Shown here piece after piece: positions 46,054-53,766 of a stretch of DNA of 64,000 nt. The stretch lies in assembly GCF_029891575.1 (NCBI RefSeq), contig NZ_JARZHF010000006.1, forward strand, positions 62,001 to 126,000, read 5' to 3'. This stretch comes from Salipaludibacillus daqingensis. Its GTDB lineage: Bacteria; Bacillota; Bacilli; Bacillales; Salisediminibacteriaceae. The notes beneath the pieces were generated by a model that saw only the letters and a program-made list of their open reading frames with translations, was not told where the DNA came from and searched no databases. The stretch's first letter is position 1. Each line of letters starts with the position of its first letter. The position numbers and the translations under genes were made by a program.

Positions 46054-47700
46054 ATGAATCAAGCAATCACATTGCCACATTTAACAAATGATATCGTAAA
46101 CAGTGCAAGGAAAACGAGACTATGTGCTTATACTGTTGCTTTGGAAGGTTGGCGACGGGGGTTAACCTTGAAATGGTACACAAAAGACAGTGACCATTTT
46201 AAAGATATGGTCGTATTTGGAGTGAATCCTCCAGGAAGACTATTTTCATTAAGTTCTGATACGAAAACGCATTATTTCTTTCGGACAAGAGGAGATAAGG
46301 TGACAAGTGAAGCGGTGGAAATAGGTTCTGACAAAGATTTAACGAAAGTATGGTTAGAAAAATCAGGTGTCCCTATTCCTAAAGGGTTTGGGTTTGATGA
46401 AACTCATAGCGAAGATGATATCGTTGAAGCATCAAAACAATTAACATATCCTGTTGTATTAAAGCCGACGAATGGAAGTTTAGGTTATGGTGTAGTAACG
46501 AACATCCAATCAGAAAAGCAATTAAGGAAAACGATTAATTACGTTAGAAATCATTTAGAATATGTCGAAGTAGTATTAGAAGAACACAAAAAAGGCTTGG
46601 AATACCGTGTGTATGTCATTGAAGATAAAGTCATTGCAGCCTATAACCGTGTTCCAGCAAATATAAAAGGTGATGGCATTCATACGATTGAAGAATTAAT
46701 TACCTTGAAAAACTTGGAGCGTAAAAAGAACGCTAGGCTCCATAGCTGTTTAATTGATATAGATATAGAAATAAAAGAGTTTTTGGAAAAAGCAGATTAT
46801 GACTTTGAAAGTATTCCTCCTAAAGGAGAAAAAATATATTTAAGAGAAAAAACAAACGTTTCTTCTGGTGGCGATCCGATCGATGTCACGGACGAGATGC
46901 CAGAGCATTATAAAAATGTTGCGATTGAAGCGGTTAAAGCGATACCTGGATTTAACCATGGTGGAGTAGATATTATTGTTGATGACTCAAAACCACTTGA
47001 AGAATCTGCCGTTGTTATTGAATTAAATGCTACAGCACAAATTGGAGGTATTTTATACCCTCTGAGAGGAAAAGCTCGTGATATACCTAAAGCAATTGTA
47101 GACTACTATTTTCCAGAAACGAAAGATATAGATACATCAAAATCAAAAGTTTACTTTGATTTTTTGACAGCAATGGAACCGTTAGAAAATCGATCAGCCA
47201 TTGAGGTCCAAATTAACGAGGCTCCTAAAGGAGAACTCATTAGAAAGAAATACTCGTTAACAGGAGATGTTAATCGTCAAAGTTTTCATCATGCAATTAG
47301 CATTTATGCGCAAAATAATGGAATTCACGGCGGAATAAATAAAAACTTCAATGGTGAAATTGATTTGATTGTCGGATGTGACCAAAAGGAAACATTAAAT
47401 GATTTCAAAAAATATATAAAAGGACTAACGCATCTTGCTAAAGTTGAAAAAATAAATGAAGAATCATGGAAAGAACCAATAAAAGTTGGATTTGAAATTA
47501 ATGAAAACTTTAATGTCAGTAAAAAAGAAAGCGTCAATCAGGCACTTAAGCGACTAAGAAGAGAACACAAGAAGCTAACGAAAGAAGTGTATCATTTAGA
47601 GAAAGATAATATAAACATTGTCACAAGTAGATCTTGGAAAGCGAGTGGACTTCTGCGCTCTGCAAAAAATAATCTCAAAAAGACTATTAAAAAAGAATAA
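46054..47700 (+). CDS. Cyanophycin-synthetase-like ATP-grasp ligase, paralogue 2
   Basis: 548 residues with the same layout: ALEGWRRGL, RTRGDKVTSEAVE, VVLKPTNGSLGYGV, EEHKKGLEYRVYVI, KTNVSSGGDPIDVTD and metal-site VIELNATAQIG. The acylphosphatase-like region (SLTGDVNRQSFHH) has His for the catalytic Arg and is probably inactive. The tail carries a coiled coil then TSRSWKASGLLR. CTGGAGG lies upstream; 26 bases from the previous gene. Confidence 0.75.
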   Translation: MNQAITLPHLTNDIVNSARKTRLCAYTVALEGWRRGLTLKWYTKDSDHFKDMVVFGVNPPGRLFSLSSDTKTHYFFRTRGDKVTSEAVEIGSDKDLTKVWLEKSGVPIPKGFGFDETHSEDDIVEASKQLTYPVVLKPTNGSLGYGVVTNIQSEKQLRKTINYVRNHLEYVEVVLEEHKKGLEYRVYVIEDKVIAAYNRVPANIKGDGIHTIEELITLKNLERKKNARLHSCLIDIDIEIKEFLEKADYDFESIPPKGEKIYLREKTNVSSGGDPIDVTDEMPEHYKNVAIEAVKAIPGFNHGGVDIIVDDSKPLEESAVVIELNATAQIGGILYPLRGKARDIPKAIVDYYFPETKDIDTSKSKVYFDFLTAMEPLENRSAIEVQINEAPKGELIRKKYSLTGDVNRQSFHHAISIYAQNNGIHGGINKNFNGEIDLIVGCDQKETLNDFKKYIKGLTHLAKVEKINEESWKEPIKVGFEINENFNVSKKESVNQALKRLRREHKKLTKEVYHLEKDNINIVTSRSWKASGLLRSAKNNLKKTIKKE

Positions 47701-47711
47701 ATGGTAAAGTA

Positions 47712-47740
47712 TTGGCTCTGTTTAGTTTGATTGATATAAT
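47712..47740 (+). promoter_or_regulatory. Internal promoter before the third acylphosphatase-type ligase
   Basis: TTGGCT (47712–47717), a 17-base spacer and an extended -10 TGATATAAT (47732–47740) lie in a 106-base gap. This suggests that the downstream ligase genes can be transcribed separately. Confidence 0.55.
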
Positions 47741-47745
47741 CTACG

Positions 47746-47765
47746 GATTGTTTACATAAACAATC
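47746..47765. promoter_or_regulatory. 20-bp palindrome at the predicted transcription start
   Basis: GATTGTTTA-CA-TAAACAATC has perfect 9-bp arms and begins 5 bases after the -10, covering the expected start point. It looks like a repressor operator; an RNA hairpin is the alternative. Confidence 0.5.
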
Positions 47766-47806
47766 TAATGCTTTGAGAGTAACTTTATTATGAAGGGGAT
47801 AAAAAC

Positions 47807-49432
47807 ATGAGTGAAGAAAATTATGAGTGGTTACCCCATTTAAATAAATCTATACCAAAGATTGCGTACGGAGATAAAATTGATATGTATGTAATGGCCC
47901 TAGAAGGATGGAGAAGAGGTTTAACATTAACATTTGTAAGTGTAAGTAGTAAAAACTTAGTCAGATTTAAATTGAGTAATGGTAAAAGAGAACATAACTT
48001 CTCTGTCACTAGAGGAGATAAAGTTTCTGAAGAAGCAGTTGCAATTTGTGTTAATAAAAAATTAACCAAAGATTACCTGTTAAAAGCCGGAGTCTCTGTC
48101 CCTCTAGGCTCTAGTTTCAATAAAGATGTCTCTGATAGTCATATATTAAAATATTCAGAAGAATTAGGCTATCCTTTAGTTCTGAAACCGATTGATGGGA
48201 GAAGGGGAAGAGGAGTAATATCCAACATTCAAAATTCAGAAGAAATGTTAGATGCTTTGCAACAAGTGCGTATAAATATGAATTATTCAGAAGTAATTGT
48301 TGAACAATATTTTGCCGGGGAAGAATTCAGAGTTTATGTAGTTGATGGAAAAGTAGTTGGAGTTATAAAAAGAATCTCCGCCAATGTCGTCGGTGATGGG
48401 AAGCATACAATTAAAGAATTAATTGAAATAAAAAATAACAAAAGAAAAAAAGTTCCTAATATGCATACTAGACTAATTAATATAGATAGAGAAGTTCTAA
48501 AACATATTGAAAAGGCAAACTATACTCTAGAATCTGTACTAGAAGATGGAAAACTACTCTTCTTAAGACAAAAAGGAAATTTATCCACGGGTGGAGATTC
48601 TATTGATTATACAGATGAAATTGGGGAAGAAGTAAAAAAAACAGCGATTGAATCTTCTAAAGCGATCCCAGATTTAGGTCAATGTGGAGTGGATGTTTTA
48701 TACAACAAAAATAAAAATAAAGCTGTGGTGATAGAAGTTAATAGTCGAGCGGGGGTAGGAGGGCATTTATTCCCATTGTATGGGAAAGCTAGAGATGTTC
48801 CAAAAGCTATCATAGATTATTACTTTCCAGAAACATCATCAAAATATAATAATAATTATGACAAGGTATATTTTGACTTTAGCTCCTGCTGGGATATTAT
48901 TAAGAGTGGCAAAGTTAAAGAAGTAAAAGTTCAACCAATACCAAAAGAACCTTTAATTACAAAGCAATACAAAGTCTCGTCGATTACAAAAAGTAATACT
49001 TTCCTAGAAAGGGTTTATAAAAAGGCCACTAGGTTAAATATAAACGGATATATAAACAAAATAGGAAAGCAAGAATTTTCTATTGTTGCTGCTGGTAATA
49101 AAAAAAATATGGAAGAGTTTAAGGAAAGTATTTTAAATAATTTTGATAATGAAAATGTAGAAATGATAGAAAACGAATGGAAAGCATTAATCACTCAAGG
49201 GTTCGAAGTTCTTAATACTAGTCAGAACGCTAATGGCACCGTGAAAAAGAAAAAAAATAAAACCAATGAAAATAAAAAAATCGAGAAATATAAATCAGAC
49301 ATAGAAGATTTAAAGAAGCAATTATCTGAAAAAGATAAGAAATACAATGAAATAATTACAAGTAAGTATTGGAGATATACTTCACCCTTTAGGAAAGTTA
49401 GTGACACAATTAACAAGAACAAAAAGAAATAA
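47807..49432 (+). CDS. Cyanophycin-synthetase-like ATP-grasp ligase, paralogue 3
   Basis: 541 residues: ALEGWRRGLTLTF, VTRGDKVSEEAV, VLKPIDGRRGRGV, VEQYFAGEEFRVYVV, KGNLSTGGDSID and metal-site VIEVNSRAGVGG. The acylphosphatase-like region is the most degenerate of the four (SSITKSNTFLER; no Arg at the catalytic position). The tail has a Lys-rich coiled coil and TSKYWRYTSPFR. It is more AT- and Lys-rich than its upstream neighbours. Confidence 0.73.
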   Translation: MSEENYEWLPHLNKSIPKIAYGDKIDMYVMALEGWRRGLTLTFVSVSSKNLVRFKLSNGKREHNFSVTRGDKVSEEAVAICVNKKLTKDYLLKAGVSVPLGSSFNKDVSDSHILKYSEELGYPLVLKPIDGRRGRGVISNIQNSEEMLDALQQVRINMNYSEVIVEQYFAGEEFRVYVVDGKVVGVIKRISANVVGDGKHTIKELIEIKNNKRKKVPNMHTRLINIDREVLKHIEKANYTLESVLEDGKLLFLRQKGNLSTGGDSIDYTDEIGEEVKKTAIESSKAIPDLGQCGVDVLYNKNKNKAVVIEVNSRAGVGGHLFPLYGKARDVPKAIIDYYFPETSSKYNNNYDKVYFDFSSCWDIIKSGKVKEVKVQPIPKEPLITKQYKVSSITKSNTFLERVYKKATRLNINGYINKIGKQEFSIVAAGNKKNMEEFKESILNNFDNENVEMIENEWKALITQGFEVLNTSQNANGTVKKKKNKTNENKKIEKYKSDIEDLKKQLSEKDKKYNEIITSKYWRYTSPFRKVSDTINKNKKK

Positions 49433-49467
49433 ATTAAATAACTGTTTGACAATATGGGGGACTAATA

Positions 49468-50670
49468 ATGCTTGTAGGCTTTATGAGAAACTATATAAAA
49501 CCGCCTAAGATTGCAAAAGTTTTAGCGATGACTTGCCAATACCATAATCTAACATTTATCTATTTTAGACCAAAGGATATTGATATGAGTGGTCATAAAG
49601 TTAAAGGTAAAATGCTGTTGAATAATAAATGGATTTCAGTTGAAAAAGATATTCCAAGTTTTATAGATGTTACTAGCTATTCATTTAAATATACAGAAAT
49701 TATGAATTATCTAAATGATAAAGCAGAATTATCAGATGATGGAAAAAACCGGATGTCAAAGGAAAAGTTGCAAAAACTATTGTTAGACAATAATAATTTT
49801 AAACATCTCGCAATTCCAACGAAAAAGGTATCTGACCAAAGTAATATTGAAGAATTCCTTAATGACTATAATAAAGTAGTGTTAAAACCTATTTCAGGTC
49901 AACAAGGTAAAGGTGTTTATTCATTAACAAAAATCGATGATTATTATAAATGTGAATATCAAAAAACAGAATTTAATTTGTCAAAAGTGGAATTTTATGA
50001 TTTTTACAAGAAATATATAGAGAGTAATAATTATATTATTCAAAAATATGTATCTTCAAAAACATCTAGAGAAGACCCTTATGACTGTAGGGTTCACGTT
50101 GAAAAAAACGGAAAAGGTGAATGGGTCATAGCAAAAATGTATATCAGAATTGGTCTTGGACAAAAAATAACTTCCAATATCCACCAAGGCGGGGGAGTCT
50201 GTAATCCCAAAACATTTCTCAAAAGTAATTTTGGAGAGAAATGGGAGAGCATTTATCGAAATACAAAACAGGTGTGCCTTGGATTATCTCAAGAAATAGA
50301 AAAATATAGAGATCAAAAATTAATGGTATTAGGTTTTGATGTAGGTATTGATCAAAGTGGAGAGATATATTTATTTGAAGTGAATAGTGCTCCAATAGTT
50401 GATCATCTTAAAGCTGAAGTAGGTCTACTCAGGTCTGAGTATTATAAGTATATGGTAAGTGAAAATACTCAAGATGAAAAAGAAACAAAACCTCTTAAAA
50501 AGAAAAAGAGAAAACCTTTAAAAGTTAATAACAATAAAGAAAAGATTAAACAATTAGAAAAAGAAGTTTTAACGTATAAAAAAAGAATTGAAAATATAGA
50601 AAATAGTAGATCCTGGCGACTTACTAAACCAATTAGGAAACCTAGAGAAATTTTAAAAAATATGAAGTGA
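49468..50670 (+). CDS. YheC/YheD-type ATP-grasp protein
   Basis: The 400-residue protein has an N-domain (FIYFRPKDIDM, IPSFIDVTSYS), then an ATP-grasp domain with VVLKPISGQQGKGVYSL, DPYDCRVHVEKNGKGEW, SNIHQGGGVCNP and metal-site LFEVNSAPI. These features fit the YheC/YheD family found in Bacillus (YheC/D of the spore coat). The tail again carries a coiled coil and NSRSWRLTKPIR, shared with the unrelated ligases next to it. GGGGGAC precedes the ATG. Confidence 0.75.
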   Translation: MLVGFMRNYIKPPKIAKVLAMTCQYHNLTFIYFRPKDIDMSGHKVKGKMLLNNKWISVEKDIPSFIDVTSYSFKYTEIMNYLNDKAELSDDGKNRMSKEKLQKLLLDNNNFKHLAIPTKKVSDQSNIEEFLNDYNKVVLKPISGQQGKGVYSLTKIDDYYKCEYQKTEFNLSKVEFYDFYKKYIESNNYIIQKYVSSKTSREDPYDCRVHVEKNGKGEWVIAKMYIRIGLGQKITSNIHQGGGVCNPKTFLKSNFGEKWESIYRNTKQVCLGLSQEIEKYRDQKLMVLGFDVGIDQSGEIYLFEVNSAPIVDHLKAEVGLLRSEYYKYMVSENTQDEKETKPLKKKKRKPLKVNNNKEKIKQLEKEVLTYKKRIENIENSRSWRLTKPIRKPREILKNMK

Positions 50671-50810
50671 AAAAATAAATTTTTCTATACCTATTATCTA
50701 TGTTATATAGGAATATAATATACGTTTTAAGGGTGAATATTTTTAACATTAACTGTAAAAATTAACATGTAATTAATTATTATAACTACTAAAAATACGG
50801 AGGATTAAAT

Positions 50811-52415
50811 GTGAGTAATACTAATGACAACAATTTGGACTATGTAACGAATAAGATGGTTAAAGATGCTAGAGGAGTTTCTTTATGTCCATATTTGATA
50901 GCTCTAGAAGGTTGGCGACGCGGCTTAAAATTAGAGTGGTTTCCTAGTGATTCAAAAGAAGGAAATGTAAAGAAAGAAGGCAACCTTAATTTACCTACTA
51001 AACTTTATCGATTGAGCTCTGATAAAAGTGAGCATTTCTTTTTTAGGTCTAGAGGTGATGAAGTAAGTGAAGAAGCGATTAATATTTGTAAAAATAAAGA
51101 AGAAACAAAAGAACGCTTGAAAAAAAATGATGTACCAACTCCTGAAGGGAAAAGGTTTGGTAACGAAGCTACTATAGAAGAAATTATAGAATATGGTTTA
51201 AATCTAGGGTTCCCTATAGTGGTAAAACCAACAAATGGGAGCTTAGGAAAAGGTGTTATTGCGAATATAAATAATAAATCTGAATTAGAAAATGCATATA
51301 ATTATGTTCGTTATGAATTGAAATATTCTGATGTTATCGTTGAGAAATATGTTAATGGTAGTGAACATCGCGTCTATGTTGTCGGTGACAAAGTAATAGG
51401 GGCAATAAAAAAGCTTCCACCAAATGTCATCGGTGATGGTATGAGTAAGATCGAAACACTAATAAAAAATAAAAATACAGAAAGACTTTCAAACCCGCAT
51501 TTATCTAAACGTCCAATCAAAATAGATTATGAGGTTCTTAACTGTATTGAAGAGTATGGGTATAATTTAAATAGTATTATTAAAAAAGATGAACAAATAT
51601 TTTTAAGGAAGAAAAATAGTCTTTCTTCTGGCGGAGATCCCGTGGATTCTACAGATGAATTATCAGATAATATTAAGTCAATTGCTGTAAATGCAGTCGC
51701 ATCTATACCTAATCTTAATCAAGCTGGATTGGACCTAATTGTAGATATTGATAATGATATTGGTGTAGTAATAGAATTAAATGGAACTGCAATAATAGGG
51801 TCACATGTATTTCCAGGGAAAGGGCAAGCTCGAGATATTCCTTCTGCAATAATTGATTATTATTTTCCAGAGACGATTAATTTAGAAAAAAGCCAATTAT
51901 ACTTTGATTTTAAGAGTGTAAAACAAGTTTTTGAAAATAAGATCGTCAATTCCCTCACATTAGCTCCAGCACCTGAAGGGAAATTATTTACTCGCAAATA
52001 TATTGTAACTGGAAAAGTTCAACGTGTAGGCTACAGACAATGGATAAGAAAACAAGCGCTAAAACAAGGTTTAAACGGTTATACGAAAAATTTAATGAAC
52101 GGAAAAGTTGTAGTTGTCGTAGCGAGTGCAAATAAACAGCAGTTAGAAGATTTTAAAAAAGTATGTCTAAAAGGTTCTGTGAAATCAGATGTAGAAAAGG
52201 TAACTTCTCATGAATGGGATAGACCATTAAAGCTAGGTTTTGAAATAAAAAGTAATATGAAAGCACAGCCAAAGAAAAAAAATAAACAAACTAAAAACAT
52301 GAAGAATCCAAATAATCAATTCATAAGTGAAGAAAAATACAACGCTGTAATTAACAGTCGTTCTTGGAGATATACGTCTCCTTTAAGGACCATAATTAAG
52401 AAAATAAAAAATTGA
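50811..52415 (+). CDS. Cyanophycin-synthetase-like ATP-grasp ligase with intact acylphosphatase domain
   Basis: 534 residues: ALEGWRRGLKLEW, RSRGDEVSEEAIN, VVKPTNGSLGKGV, VEKYVNGSEHRVYVV, KNSLSSGGDPVDSTD and metal-site VIELNGTAIIG. The acylphosphatase domain (~390–465) keeps the catalytic Arg (TGKVQRVGYRQW) and the Asn (GYTKNLMNG), unlike its three paralogues. The tail has NSRSWRYTSPLR. It starts with GTG, with CGGAGG 7 bases upstream; no ATG is available there. Confidence 0.78.
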   Translation: MSNTNDNNLDYVTNKMVKDARGVSLCPYLIALEGWRRGLKLEWFPSDSKEGNVKKEGNLNLPTKLYRLSSDKSEHFFFRSRGDEVSEEAINICKNKEETKERLKKNDVPTPEGKRFGNEATIEEIIEYGLNLGFPIVVKPTNGSLGKGVIANINNKSELENAYNYVRYELKYSDVIVEKYVNGSEHRVYVVGDKVIGAIKKLPPNVIGDGMSKIETLIKNKNTERLSNPHLSKRPIKIDYEVLNCIEEYGYNLNSIIKKDEQIFLRKKNSLSSGGDPVDSTDELSDNIKSIAVNAVASIPNLNQAGLDLIVDIDNDIGVVIELNGTAIIGSHVFPGKGQARDIPSAIIDYYFPETINLEKSQLYFDFKSVKQVFENKIVNSLTLAPAPEGKLFTRKYIVTGKVQRVGYRQWIRKQALKQGLNGYTKNLMNGKVVVVVASANKQQLEDFKKVCLKGSVKSDVEKVTSHEWDRPLKLGFEIKSNMKAQPKKKNKQTKNMKNPNNQFISEEKYNAVINSRSWRYTSPLRTIIKKIKN

Positions 52416-52523
52416 TGTAATTTAAAAACTTGTGTACATGACCCTAGTCCTTTAAACTAAAATTGCAACGAATTTATCGAGTAAGAAAAATCATGATTTA
52501 GTTATAGTAGGAAGTGAATAGAG

Positions 52524-53246
52524 ATGGAATTACAAAATAAAACAATAGGAATTTTAGGAGGCATGGGGCCGGCAGCAACAGTGGAGTTATTTAGTCGAAT
52601 TGTGAATAACACTGTTGCTACTTCAGATCAAGAACATGTAAACATGGTAATAATTAATGACCCACAAATACCGGATCGATCAAAATATATTTTGGAAAAA
52701 GGAGAAAGTCCGCTCCCTAAACTGAAAGATAATCTTATCAAGCTATATAATGCTGGGGCTGACGTCGCAATTATTCCATGTATGACAGCTCATTCATTCA
52801 TCACTGAGTTACAATATCATTCGCCGATACCTATCATTAATGCTATTGAATTAGTCGAGAAGCACATTAAAGAAACTTTTCCATTTATTGAAAAGGTAGG
52901 ACTTTTAGCAACTACTGGTTCTGTCAAATCAGGAGTTTATCAGAAGTATTTAACTAAAACGATATACACACTGGATGAACACGAACAAAATAAATTGATG
53001 GGAGCAATTTATGATAAAGATGGTATTAAAGGTGGAAATATATCAGATGAATCAGCTAGTCGCGTATTAAATGTATTAGAAACATTAAAAGATAGAGATG
53101 TTGACGCTGTTATAGCAGGATGTACCGAGTTAGGTTTAGTGTTAAATGATGAAAATGCAAAAATCCCAGTCATTGATCCTATTTTTCTGTTAGCTAAAGA
53201 AGCGGTTAGAATTGGAAATCACTACACACTAGTGGAAAATAAATAG
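52524..53246 (+). CDS. Aspartate/glutamate racemase family protein
   Basis: The 240-residue protein has IGILGGMGPAATVEL, the first catalytic Cys in IIPCMTAHSF and the second in VIAGCTELG, so a two-cysteine cofactor-free racemase of the Asp/Glu type. The usual Asn after the first Cys is Met. In context it may supply D-Glu or D-Asp to the ATP-grasp ligases. GGAAGTGA precedes the ATG; a strong terminator follows, so it closes the polymer locus. Confidence 0.85.
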   Translation: MELQNKTIGILGGMGPAATVELFSRIVNNTVATSDQEHVNMVIINDPQIPDRSKYILEKGESPLPKLKDNLIKLYNAGADVAIIPCMTAHSFITELQYHSPIPIINAIELVEKHIKETFPFIEKVGLLATTGSVKSGVYQKYLTKTIYTLDEHEQNKLMGAIYDKDGIKGGNISDESASRVLNVLETLKDRDVDAVIAGCTELGLVLNDENAKIPVIDPIFLLAKEAVRIGNHYTLVENK

Positions 53247-53269
53247 CATTATTATTTTTATATAACTTA

Positions 53270-53327
53270 CCGCAAATCCATAATCTTGATTCTTAAATTC
53301 AAGATTATGGATTTGTGGTTTTTTTGG
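53270..53327 (+). terminator. Terminator of the polymer locus
   Basis: CCGCAAATCCATAATCTTGA pairs with TCAAGATTATGGATTTGTGG around a short AT loop and is followed by TTTTTTTGG. Confidence 0.93.
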
Positions 53328-53766
53328 TTAGATATATTATTAATTCTAGTAATAACGCACCTAGTTTAATACATAAGTGAAAATGAAACTATATAACTGA
53401 AACTAAGGGAAAAAGTCCCATTAAATGTATAAGAAAGTAAGATATAATTTAGTGGATGTTGTCAACTTATTTTCAAACAATTTTCTATAGTTACTGTGGT
53501 AATATATAACGCTTATAACTAGCAACTAAATCATCTTAATTTATATATCAATAAGTTTGGGACAGAATCAAAAATTCCTGTACTAATAGAATAATGTTGG
53601 TACTCAAATGGGGGTGGCTTAGTAAAATCAAAACAAAATATGATCTTATTTTCATGTTAAATCTATTCATATCTATAAATTAGAATTTAGATGTGGTTTT
53701 TGTGTTCTTTTTAGTGAACGGGATGTGAAGGTTTTTACTAGAGTCGATATGAAGGGGTGCTAATTA
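53328..53766. other. Intergenic region before the amidase gene
   Basis: About 440 AT-rich bases with no gene. A promoter for the amidase must lie here but I could not choose one. GAAGGGGTG at the end is its Shine-Dalgarno. Confidence 0.4.
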
